From Lactobacillus sp. (lineage in GTDB: Bacteria; Bacillota; Bacilli; Lactobacillales; Lactobacillaceae): a DNA stretch of 5,723 bases. Positions 1 through 5,330 of this stretch are shown one piece after another. Below the pieces are notes generated by a model that did not search any database, was not told the origin of the DNA, and saw nothing but the letters and a program-made list of their open reading frames with translations. The first letter of the stretch is position 1, and each line of letters starts with the position of its first letter. The stretch spans positions 1-5,723 of the forward strand of contig DMZB01000325.1 of the NCBI GenBank assembly GCA_003482405.1, written 5' to 3'. The translations under genes and the position numbers were made by a program.

Positions 1-603
1 GGTAATGCATTGTATACGCAAAATAAAGTTTTTAGTATTTTGGATACTGGCGTCATTAATCGAATGGCCAAGGATGGCAATTTTATGGGGCTTGGCGTAA
101 GGGTCAAACGTGGCCAAAAAATGACCAATCTGCAATCTGAGATTGATGCAGCTGTCGATGCCAACAAACCATTTATTTTCAAGGCTGATACGATCGAAGA
201 ACTCGCTACTAAGATGCGAGTGCCTGTCGAGAGCTTAATGGGCACCTTAACCAAATATAATCAGGATTGTCAGAATGGTGAAGATTCTGACTTCGGCAAA
301 GATGCACAGTACATGGTGCCAGTTACGGAAGGACCGTTTTACGGGTTTTCTTTAAATGTTGGCGCATTTTGCACGATGGGCGGTTTGCAAGTTAGTCCTG
401 CCAACGAAGTACTAGATGATGATGGTCAGGCCATTACGGGTCTATATGCGGCTGGTAATGATGCTACTGGTTTAGTTGGTGATACGTATGGGCCAAATAT
501 GCCGGGAACCTGTGTGGGCTATGCGTTTTATTCTGGTCGCAACGCGGGTAAACATGCAGCTGCGGTGGCCAAGGATGAAAGCGTTATTGCTTCAAGCAAC
601 TAG
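1..603 (+). CDS. FAD-dependent oxidoreductase, fumarate reductase flavoprotein-like (C-terminal part, 5' truncated)
   Basis: The reading frame is open from the first base (GGT AAT GCA TTG) to TAG at 601-603, so the gene begins outside the window and about 200 C-terminal residues are visible. The TTG at 10 is not a credible start: it has no ribosome binding site and the frame continues upstream. The visible part resembles the end of the FAD-binding/fumarate reductase flavoprotein family: a capping-domain stretch, then CTMGG (370-384), a VLDDDGQ turn, GLYAAGN (439-459), and a glycine/proline-rich GDTYGPNMPGT segment ending in a helix with SGRNAG. The family transfers hydride through FAD to reduce, or oxidise, a C-C double bond. 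The His usual in the HTMGG motif of soluble fumarate reductases is Cys here, and the Arg expected in the later NRLGG-type motif is absent (YGPNM), so fumarate is doubtful as substrate. An enoate reductase or other ene-type dehydrogenase is equally possible. A strong terminator follows. Confidence 0.85.
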   Translation, partial: GNALYTQNKVFSILDTGVINRMAKDGNFMGLGVRVKRGQKMTNLQSEIDAAVDANKPFIFKADTIEELATKMRVPVESLMGTLTKYNQDCQNGEDSDFGKDAQYMVPVTEGPFYGFSLNVGAFCTMGGLQVSPANEVLDDDGQAITGLYAAGNDATGLVGDTYGPNMPGTCVGYAFYSGRNAGKHAAAVAKDESVIASSN

Positions 604-636
604 TAATTTTTAAAAATTTTAATACGTCAGTAAAAG

Positions 637-688
637 AAACCCGCAGAGACAAGCGCACTTTGATATGCGTTTGACTTTGCGAGTTTTT
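637..688 (+). terminator. Rho-independent terminator of the flavoprotein gene
   Basis: Two 21-nt arms (637-657 and 666-686) pair with only two mismatches and two G-U pairs around an 8-nt loop (CTTTGATA), followed by the T run at 684-688. It starts 33 bases after the stop codon and fits a terminator for the flavoprotein gene, separating it from the toxin locus. Confidence 0.85.
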
Positions 689-742
689 ATGTTTGATAAA
701 AATAAGTTGTACACAAGGTTTCACCGGCATTTCTAATCCAAT

Positions 743-772
743 TTATTAAGACATTCCTGTAGAATATATACT
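743..772 (+). promoter_or_regulatory. Probable promoter of the toxin mRNA
   Basis: A good -10 box, TATACT (767-772), lies 50 bases before the toxin start codon. The -35 is weak: TTATTA (743-748) gives an 18-base spacer. Transcription would begin near 779 and, ending at the shared hairpin, give an mRNA of roughly 225 nt, close to the size known for Fst-family toxin messages. Confidence 0.5.
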
Positions 773-815
773 TGTAGTCGATTCCGGCTCATCGCATAGA
801 AGACGGTGGGAGGAG

Positions 816-852
816 GACAAGTATGCTACAAACACTTATGACCGTTATAGTG
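816..852 (+). repeat. Antitoxin target repeat over the toxin start (copy 1)
   Basis: This stretch of the toxin gene reappears in the same orientation at 1004-1033. Bases 816-830 match 1004-1018 at 13 of 15 positions, including all of ATGCTACA (823-830 and 1011-1018). ACCGTTA (841-847) matches 1024-1030 and is followed by GTG in both copies. Because the right-hand copy is transcribed from the other strand, the small RNA can pair with this region, which runs from the last base of the ribosome binding site through the start codon to about codon 10. This is the direct-repeat layout of par/Fst-type loci. Confidence 0.8.
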
Positions 853-921
853 GGCCCGCTTATTGTCGGCATATTGCTTATCTTATTTAAGCAGTGGTTA
901 GATCGAAACCATAAACGGTAG
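823..921 (+). CDS. Fst/Lpt-family type I toxin, 32-aa membrane peptide
   Basis: ATG at 823 follows a strong ribosome binding site (AGGAGG, 811-816) at 6 bases; the stop is TAG at 919-921. The 32-residue product has a hydrophobic membrane segment at about residues 5-22, beginning MLQTLMTVIV and carrying the family's PxxVG core (P12-L-I-V-G16). A Trp and a charged, polar tail follow (W25-L-D-R-N-H-K-R). This is the pattern of Fst from the enterococcal par plasmid-maintenance locus and of Lpt-like peptides of lactobacilli, which insert in the membrane and disturb the envelope or chromosome when overproduced. The context supports it: a converging small RNA, a shared terminator hairpin and matching repeats over the start codon. 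It is translated from its own short mRNA and is probably silenced by the small RNA. The housekeeping neighbours suggest a chromosomal copy, whose role (addiction remnant, stress or metabolic modulation) is unknown. The family call is from motif and layout, not from a database search. Confidence 0.87.
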   Translation: MLQTLMTVIVGPLIVGILLILFKQWLDRNHKR

Positions 922-964
922 TCGACTACGCATCTAACCCGTCCGTTTAAGTACATATTATTCG

Positions 965-1003
965 AAAAAAGAACCCCGAAGAGGTACGACTCTTCGGGGT
1001 TCT
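965..1003. terminator. Shared terminator hairpin of toxin mRNA and antitoxin RNA
   Basis: Two perfect 14-nt arms, AGAACCCCGAAGAG (970-983) and its complement (990-1003), enclose the loop GTACGA. The A run at 965-970 becomes a T run on the minus strand, so intrinsic termination is strongest for the antitoxin RNA. There is no T run on the plus side, but the stable GC-rich stem could still end or cap the toxin mRNA, as the bidirectional terminator does in par/Fst loci. Confidence 0.85.
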
Positions 1004-1033
1004 GACGAGCATGCTACACTTTAACCGTTAGTG
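1004..1033 (+). repeat. Antitoxin-side repeat matching the toxin start (copy 2)
   Basis: This is the partner of 816-852, read in the same direction on the plus strand: GACGAGCATGCTACA (1004-1018) and ACCGTTAGTG (1024-1033). The two matching blocks are 5 bases apart here and 10 bases apart in the toxin gene, so a duplex between the RNAs would bulge the mRNA between them. Confidence 0.8.
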
Positions 1034-1045
1034 TATCTGTAGTTT

Positions 1046-1073
1046 AACATATTTTTAGCCAAATGAGTGACAA
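1046..1073 (-). promoter_or_regulatory. Probable promoter of the antitoxin RNA
   Basis: On the minus strand, TTGTCA (1068-1073, 5 of 6 to the -35 consensus) is followed after 16 bases by TATGTT (1046-1051, 4 of 6). A start near 1039 places both repeat blocks inside the transcript. The -35 is closer to consensus than that of the toxin promoter, as expected if antitoxin RNA is made in excess. Confidence 0.6.
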
Positions 1074-1087
1074 CGAAGACAAATATT

Positions 1088-1149
1088 GATACCGATAATC
1101 ATTGCCTCATAAAACAATTATCGGGCATCAGTGTCACAAAAGGCAATGA
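1088..1149. other. Alternative hairpins and a Fur-like site between the toxin locus and the esterase
   Basis: The stretch 1074-1171 has no gene. It holds two overlapping inverted repeats: CCGATAAT (1092-1099) with ATTATCGG (1117-1124), and TCATTGCCT (1099-1107) with AGGCAATGA (1141-1149), both perfect. They share base 1099 and interleave, so only one can form at a time. Neither has a T run in the right place for an ordinary terminator. Bases 1088-1106 also match the 19-bp Fur consensus at 15 of 19 positions. The predicted esterase promoter lies downstream, so these may be DNA operator sites rather than RNA structures. Confidence 0.45.
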
Positions 1150-1171
1150 AAAAACTAATAAGGGTAAAATG

Positions 1172-1200
1172 TTGTTGATAAAAGAATAAATCCTTATATT
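1172..1200 (+). promoter_or_regulatory. Candidate promoter of the esterase gene
   Basis: TTGTTG (1172-1177), a 17-base spacer, and TATATT (1195-1200, 5 of 6 to consensus). The -35 matches only in its TTG. It would give an 80-base leader, which contains a small CGTTT/AAACG hairpin (1251-1265) just before the ribosome binding site. Confidence 0.4.
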
Positions 1201-1288
1201 GAGTGTGTTCGAAAAATAATTCTAATTTCCTGTCTAAATTTGTACTCATACGTTTGAAAAAAACGGCTAATCTTAGAGGTGATAAATC

Positions 1289-2080
1289 ATGGCAAACATT
1301 ATTGAAAAGACAGACATTGTCTATGATGCAGCGCACAACCTGGCACTTGATCTGTACTATGATGAGGATCACGATGCACAAGGAACGCTAATTGATATTC
1401 ACGGTGGTGGTTGGTTTCGAGGTGATAAAGCAAAGGACCGCGACTGGGCGTTACGTCTTGTAAACGATGGGTTCACGGTCGTAGTACCCAATTATCGCAT
1501 TACGCCAAACGGCTATTACCCTGATCCGCTGATCGATATGGATCACGTGGTGGATTGGATTCATAGCAGCAAACTGACTCAAGAACCTATCGGCGCTGTT
1601 GGCTCATCCGCTGGTGGCAATATGACGGTTGAACTAGGTTTGAAGTATGGCTTTCCAATTGTGTCTTTATCCGGTGTCTTTGATATTGACGATTGGCTGG
1701 CCAGTCATCAGGACGTGGTTGCCAAACAGGATGTTACACAGGATTTTGTTCATGCGGCTAGTAGCGCAATTGATCAGACAGGTACTAACGATTCCTTCTA
1801 TAAGTGGTTTGTCACAAATTATTTCAATGGGCACACAGATCAGTACACAGCAGCCACACCATATAAACATGTTACGGCAAGTGCCGGGCCCATGTATTTA
1901 GCCAATTCGCTAAACGAGTTCGTTCCGACAACAGGTTTAGTCAGTTTAGTCAGTGCACTGAACAAGGTTCAAGTGCCAACTATTAGTCGGTTTTTGCCGG
2001 GGTCTCGCCACGCAAAGGGCTATTTAGACGAAGTTTATGATGAAACGGTGGATTTCTTAAAGCTCAACGTAAACGATTAG
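1289..2080 (+). CDS. Alpha/beta-hydrolase esterase (BD-FAE / hormone-sensitive-lipase-like)
   Basis: The 263-residue product is a predicted cytoplasmic carboxylesterase with no signal peptide. The start is set by GAGGTGA (1276-1282), 6 bases before ATG. The oxyanion motif HGGGW is at residues 38-42, followed by a family-typical PNYRITP (67-73) and a Pro/Asp-rich segment leading to DWI. The nucleophile elbow is GSSAGG with Ser107 in GxSxG, and the likely catalytic His is His241 (SRHAKGY). The acid position, usually Asp in a DxxVP context, appears to be Glu210 (NEFVP). The length fits short BD-FAE-type hydrolases rather than the 300-plus-residue lipases with an N-terminal cap. Such enzymes split short acyl or aryl esters; lactobacilli carry several, acting on carbohydrate acetates, food esters or phenolic esters, and the substrate here cannot be read from sequence. 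It is a single-gene unit converging on gnd, with a bidirectional terminator between. Confidence 0.88.
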   Translation: MANIIEKTDIVYDAAHNLALDLYYDEDHDAQGTLIDIHGGGWFRGDKAKDRDWALRLVNDGFTVVVPNYRITPNGYYPDPLIDMDHVVDWIHSSKLTQEPIGAVGSSAGGNMTVELGLKYGFPIVSLSGVFDIDDWLASHQDVVAKQDVTQDFVHAASSAIDQTGTNDSFYKWFVTNYFNGHTDQYTAATPYKHVTASAGPMYLANSLNEFVPTTGLVSLVSALNKVQVPTISRFLPGSRHAKGYLDEVYDETVDFLKLNVND

Positions 2081-2143
2081 TTAAAAGTGCTGCGCAGGTT
2101 GGGCTATATTAGCAAAACTGCGATTACAATTCAAAATTGTCGT

Positions 2144-2205
2144 CGCAAATCAAAAAATGATCGTCGTACAGGAAATATCCTGTACAACGGTCATTTTCAT
2201 TTGCG
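2144..2205. terminator. Long bidirectional terminator between the esterase gene and gnd
   Basis: The core is a 20-bp stem (2154-2173 with 2178-2197) with one mismatch, one G-U pair and a 4-base AATA loop. It is extended by a perfect outer 7-bp pair, CGCAAAT (2144-2150) with ATTTGCG (2199-2205). The A run before and T run after the core let it end transcription from both sides, which suits the converging genes. A separate 6-bp hairpin sits just upstream (2126-2140). Confidence 0.85.
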
Positions 2206-2235
2206 AATCAATTTCTAACGGAGTTCATTCGTGTT

Positions 2236-3678
2236 CTATTGTTCTTCGTACCAAGTGTAGTGGAAGTTGCCAGGACGGTCAGTACGTTCGTAAGTGTGAG
2301 CACCGAAGTAGTCACGTTGTGCTTGCAACAAGTTAGCAGGCAGAACTTCTGCACGGAAACTGTCGTAGTAAGTGATGGCAGCTGAGAAGCTAGGAACTGG
2401 AACCCCAGCCTTAACAGCCATTGCAACAACGTCACGAACTGATTCTTGGTACTTAGCAGCGATATCCTTGAAGTAGTCATCGAACAACAGGTTCGTTAAC
2501 TTAGGATCCTTGTCAAAGGCATCAGTGATGTTTTGAAGGAAGCCGGCACGGATGATACAACCTGCGCGCCAGATTTGTGCCAATTGACCAAACTGTAAGT
2601 CCCAATCATAAGTTTCTGAAGCAACACGCAACTGTTCGAATCCTTGTGCGTAACTCATTAACTTACTGAAGAACAAAGCCTGACGGATCTTTTCGATGAA
2701 TTCTTTCTTGTCACCGATTTCAGCCTTGCCTTGGTTTGCTGCAGCTGGTAATGCTTTAGAAGCCTTAACACGTTCGTCCTTCATCATTGAGATGTAACGC
2801 GCGTAAACGGATTCGGTAATAACGGATTGTGGTACTTGAATGTTCAAAGCATCCTCTGAACTCCACTTACCAGTACCCTTGTTGTTACCACGGTCCAAGA
2901 TCATGTCAACGATTGGCTTGCTCTTGTCGTCGCCTAAGTCATCCTTGTGTGTCAGGATGTCAGCAGTGATTTCAATCAAGTAGCTGTCCAATTCGCCCTT
3001 GTTCCATTCTTTAAAGATGTCAGCCATTTCATCAACTGAAATGCCGGCAACGTTACGCATGATGTTATAGCTTTCGTCGATCAGTTCTTCATCACCATAT
3101 TCGATCCCATTGTGGACCATCTTGACATAGTGACCAGCGCCATTAGGGCCGATGTAAGCCACACAAGGCTTGCCATCTTGAGGTGCCTTAGCAGCGATCT
3201 TTTCAAGAATTGGTGAAACCAAGTCATACGCTTCTTTTTGACCACCAGGCATCAAAGAAGGACCTTGGAGGGCACCTAATTCACCACCTGATACACCCAT
3301 ACCGATAAAGTTGATCCCGGACTTGTCCAGTTCAGCGTTACGTGCCATGGTATCGTGGAAGTTAGTGTTCCCACCATCAATCAAAACATCGTGCTTGTCG
3401 AGAAGTGGTAATAATTGTTGGATAACGGCGTCCGTTGGGGCACCAGCTTTAACCATCAGTAAAATCCGACGGGGTGTTTCAAGTGACTTTACGAAATCTT
3501 CAACGGTATAACTAGGAACTAACTTTTTGTCGCCGTGGTCCTTCATCATGTCGTCAGTCTTTGAACGTGAGCGGTTGTAAACACCTACTGTGAAACCGCG
3601 ACTTTCAATGTTTAGGGCCAAGTTCTTACCCATAACTGCTAAACCAACAACACCAATTTGTGCTTTTTGATCTGCCAT
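2236..3678 (-). CDS. gnd: 6-phosphogluconate dehydrogenase (decarboxylating)
   Basis: The product oxidises and decarboxylates 6-phosphogluconate to ribulose-5-phosphate and CO2 with NADP+, in the oxidative pentose phosphate / phosphoketolase route in the cytoplasm. The 480 residues are full length for the family. The N-terminal dinucleotide fold has GVVGLAVMG (9-17) and NRS (35-37), whose Arg fits NADP preference. LIDGGNTNF is at 99-107 and the substrate loop VSGGE at 129-133. The catalytic helix [17 protein letters not shown] contains Lys186, Asn190 and Glu193, which match the catalytic Lys and Glu and the substrate-binding Asn of the family. The C-terminal tail that reaches into the partner subunit keeps Arg455 and His461 (RDYFGAH). 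The start is supported by AAGGAAGG (3685-3692 on the minus strand), 6 bases from ATG. It is transcribed alone, ends at the 2144-2205 terminator, and diverges from the thiolase gene. A Fur-like box lies in its leader or promoter. Confidence 0.97.
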   Translation of the reverse strand: MADQKAQIGVVGLAVMGKNLALNIESRGFTVGVYNRSRSKTDDMMKDHGDKKLVPSYTVEDFVKSLETPRRILLMVKAGAPTDAVIQQLLPLLDKHDVLIDGGNTNFHDTMARNAELDKSGINFIGMGVSGGELGALQGPSLMPGGQKEAYDLVSPILEKIAAKAPQDGKPCVAYIGPNGAGHYVKMVHNGIEYGDEELIDESYNIMRNVAGISVDEMADIFKEWNKGELDSYLIEITADILTHKDDLGDDKSKPIVDMILDRGNNKGTGKWSSEDALNIQVPQSVITESVYARYISMMKDERVKASKALPAAANQGKAEIGDKKEFIEKIRQALFFSKLMSYAQGFEQLRVASETYDWDLQFGQLAQIWRAGCIIRAGFLQNITDAFDKDPKLTNLLFDDYFKDIAAKYQESVRDVVAMAVKAGVPVPSFSAAITYYDSFRAEVLPANLLQAQRDYFGAHTYERTDRPGNFHYTWYEEQ

Positions 3679-3706
3679 GATAAACCTTCCTTGTTATGTT
3701 TTATTG

Positions 3707-3721
3707 TGAAAATCATTATCA
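3707..3721. promoter_or_regulatory. Candidate Fur/PerR-family operator in front of gnd
   Basis: TGAAAATCATTATCA matches the 7-1-7 Fur-family consensus TGATAATNATTATCA at 13 of 14 defined positions; the longer 19-bp Fur box (3702-3720) matches at 15 of 19. It lies 28 bases before the gnd start codon. It abuts a possible minus-strand -10 (TATGAT, 3721-3726), a place where a bound repressor would block transcription. The sequence match is direct; the regulator and the effect are inferred. Confidence 0.5.
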
Positions 3722-3753
3722 TCATAGGCTTATCCCCGTTATGTTAACGATGT

Positions 3754-3767
3754 TTCACAATTGTGAA
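3754..3767. promoter_or_regulatory. Perfect 14-bp palindrome between gnd and the thiolase gene
   Basis: TTCACAATTGTGAA is a perfect palindrome and a likely dimeric repressor site. The half TTGTGAA also occurs alone at 3704-3710 and 3847-3853. TTGTGAA is the half-site of the redox sensor Rex, but a true Rex operator has the halves in the opposite order with a 4-base gap, so the protein that binds here is not clear. Confidence 0.45.
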
Positions 3768-3789
3768 GAACAATACTATTACAGCTATT

Positions 3790-3818
3790 ATGGTAGTTGA
3801 TACGCTTTCATTTTTCAA
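3790..3818 (-). promoter_or_regulatory. Candidate distal promoter of gnd
   Basis: On the minus strand, TTGAAA (3813-3818) and TACCAT (3790-3795) are separated by 17 bases. This would give a leader of about 105 bases containing both the 14-bp palindrome and the Fur-like box. A second possibility is the TATGAT -10 at 3721-3726, which has no convincing -35. Confidence 0.4.
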
Positions 3819-3864
3819 CCGCTAGGGGTTCGTTTGCAGAAATTAGTTGTGAAATAAATTTACT

Positions 3865-3892
3865 TTGAGAGTTTATAAGTCTTGATTACAAT
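3865..3892 (+). promoter_or_regulatory. Probable promoter of the thiolase gene
   Basis: TTGAGA (3865-3870, 5 of 6) and TACAAT (3887-3892, 5 of 6) are 16 bases apart. The start would fall near 3899, inside a 10-bp palindrome, giving an 87-base leader. A weaker second set, TTGAAA (3922-3927) and TATGCT (3946-3951) with an 18-base spacer, lies downstream and could act in tandem. Confidence 0.6.
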
Positions 3893-3893
3893 C

Positions 3894-3903
3894 GTTTGCA
3901 AAC
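3894..3903. promoter_or_regulatory. Possible operator at the thiolase transcription start
   Basis: GTTTGCAAAC is a perfect 10-bp palindrome one base beyond the -10 box, over the expected start point, where a repressor would block transcription. Its left part, CGTTTGCA, recurs at 3831-3838, 62 bases upstream, close to six turns of the helix. The binding protein is unknown. Confidence 0.4.
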
Positions 3904-3985
3904 TGAGCGAAACAATTGCTGTTGAAACAGAGTTCGGGTACACTTTATGCTGCTTGTTTAATCAGAATGAGAAAGAAGGAACATC

Positions 3986-5164
3986 ATGGACGACGTTGTT
4001 ATCGTCAGTGCTGTGCGGACACCAGTAGGCAAAATGGGTGGCGCATTAGCAAGCTTTAGTGCAGTTGAATTGGGAACCTTAGCGGCTAAAGCGGCCATTA
4101 AGCGCGCCAACGTTGACGCCAATATAATCGACCAAACGATCGTCGGGAACGTCTTACAGGCTGGTTCAGGGCAAAATGTGGGCCGACAGGTGGGCATCAA
4201 TGCCGGTGTGCCCGAAAGTAGTCCTGCGATGACGGTAAATGAAGTGTGTGGTTCCGGTCTGAAAGCGATTCGGTTAGGACAATCTGCCATCGCGATGGGG
4301 GATGCGGATACAGTCCTTGTTGTGGGCACAGAGAGCATGACGAATGCCCCATATTTGACGAACGGGATGCGTCTCGGAACTAAGTTTGGAGACACCACAA
4401 TGGTTGATAGTATGGAACATGACGGTCTGACGGACGCATTTTCCAATCAGCCAATGGGTGTGACGGCAGAAAACGTTGCTGAGCAGTATGATGTGACGCG
4501 TGAGCAACAGGACGCATTTGCGTTGGCTTCCCATCAAAAGGCGGCCAAAGCCAGCGACAGTGGTGCATTTGATGATGAAATGTTGCCGATTACCGTTAAG
4601 ACGCGTCATGGTGAAATAGTGGTTGATCGTGATGAAACCATTCGAGAAGACACCAGTTTGGAAAAGTTGGCCAAACTACGGCCTAGTTTTGAACTGGATG
4701 GTACGGTCACAGCCGGTAATGCGGCTCCGCTTAATGATGGCGCAGCAGCGGTTATTTTAATGCGTAAGAGTAAAGCTGAAACGCTTGGATTAAAACCATT
4801 AGCAACCATTAAAGGCTATCAAGAGGTTGGTGTTAACCCCCAAACAATGGGCTACTCACCTGTTAAGGCCGTCAATAAATTGTTAGCTAAGCAAAATCAG
4901 ACCGTTGACGACATCGACTTATTTGAACTAAACGAAGCCTTTGCAGCGCCAAGTGTTGCGGTTGCCCGGGATTTACACATTCCAAATGACAAATTAAATC
5001 CAAACGGCGGTTCAATTGCCATTGGGCACCCACTTGGCGCCACCGGTGTGAGAATTGTCACGACGCTGATCTATGCTTTAAAACATGCCAATCAACACAC
5101 TGGAATTGCCGGCCTGTGCATTGGTGGCGGACTTGGTATTGCCCTGTCAATCAAAGTAAATTAA
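3986..5164 (+). CDS. thl: Acetyl-CoA C-acetyltransferase (biosynthetic thiolase)
   Basis: The enzyme joins two acetyl-CoA to acetoacetyl-CoA and CoA. In lactobacilli this most plausibly feeds HMG-CoA and the mevalonate route to isoprenoids, though thiolysis can run in reverse. The 392 residues are full length for the family. The N-terminus has the family opening VVIVSAVRTPVGK. The acyl-accepting Cys88 sits in NEVCGSG (85-91), and NEAFAA (316-321) supplies an active-site Asn. GGSIAIGHPLGATG carries His348, and CIGGGLGIA near the C-terminus carries the second catalytic Cys, Cys378. All four catalytic motifs are intact, so it should be active. The start is supported by GAAGGA (3975-3980), 5 bases before ATG. 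It stands alone, divergent from gnd across a 307-bp regulatory region. HMG-CoA synthase and reductase genes are not in the window, so the pathway is inferred. A degradative 3-ketoacyl-CoA thiolase is less likely, given the length and motif set. Confidence 0.95.
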   Translation: MDDVVIVSAVRTPVGKMGGALASFSAVELGTLAAKAAIKRANVDANIIDQTIVGNVLQAGSGQNVGRQVGINAGVPESSPAMTVNEVCGSGLKAIRLGQSAIAMGDADTVLVVGTESMTNAPYLTNGMRLGTKFGDTTMVDSMEHDGLTDAFSNQPMGVTAENVAEQYDVTREQQDAFALASHQKAAKASDSGAFDDEMLPITVKTRHGEIVVDRDETIREDTSLEKLAKLRPSFELDGTVTAGNAAPLNDGAAAVILMRKSKAETLGLKPLATIKGYQEVGVNPQTMGYSPVKAVNKLLAKQNQTVDDIDLFELNEAFAAPSVAVARDLHIPNDKLNPNGGSIAIGHPLGATGVRIVTTLIYALKHANQHTGIAGLCIGGGLGIALSIKVN

Positions 5165-5172
5165 GTTTGAGG

Positions 5173-5256
5173 TTGCCTTTAATTAATTTAGCCACTAAAC
5201 TAAACGAATAATCTTCAAATTTTTCGATAACTTTTGAATTATTGCAAGGCAGTTTT
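5173..5256 (+). terminator. Weak terminator-like structure after the thiolase gene
   Basis: An outer 7-bp pair, TTGCCTT (5173-5179) with AAGGCAG (5246-5252), is followed by TTTT (5253-5256). It encloses an AT-rich hairpin: AATAAT (5207-5212) with ATTATT (5238-5243), then TCAAA (5215-5219) with TTTGA (5233-5237). The stems are weak and the T run is short, so read-through into the next small gene is possible. Confidence 0.35.
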
Positions 5257-5330
5257 AATGTTCAGTTTGTATGGTTAAACTAACGGAAATGATGACAAGA
5301 CATTTTTGTGCTTAGGAGGCAATAACGGTC

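Larger units (their letters stand above)
965..1039 (-). ncRNA. Putative RNA II-type antitoxin small RNA of the Fst-like locus
   Basis: A minus-strand promoter at 1046-1073 and the terminator ending near 965 predict a transcript of about 75 nt, starting near 1039, in the size range of RNA II of par/Fst loci. It holds no meaningful reading frame. Its 5' half carries the complement of the toxin start region (see repeats 816-852 and 1004-1033), and its 3' half is the complement of the toxin mRNA's terminator hairpin. It should therefore bind the toxin mRNA at two places and block ribosome access to the toxin start codon. It also has its own 5' hairpin: a 6-bp stem (1015-1020 with 1030-1035) whose 9-nt loop displays part of the repeat. 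Exact ends are inferred, not measured. Confidence 0.75.

Noticed and set aside
10..603. TTG at 10 as the start of the flavoprotein gene
   Set aside because: The frame is open to base 1, there is no ribosome binding site, and the protein would lack its FAD-binding N-terminus. The gene is cut by the window edge.
1118..1381. Minus-strand frame of 87 codons upstream of and overlapping the esterase
   Set aside because: It overlaps the esterase start, has low-complexity Ile/Val/Cys/Phe composition, and no family features.
2126..2140. Small hairpin ACAATT-CAA-AATTGT after the esterase gene
   Set aside because: It is AT-rich and short with no T run. The strong 2144-2205 structure beside it explains termination.
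3798..3810. CcpA cre-like sequence TGATACGCTTTCA
   Set aside because: It is one base shorter than the 14-bp cre, so the two halves cannot both align with the consensus.
3958..4446. 162-codon minus-strand frame inside the thiolase gene
   Set aside because: It lies almost entirely opposite the catalytic region of an intact conserved gene, is rich in Pro/Ser/Thr as antisense frames are, and has no ribosome binding site that I can support.
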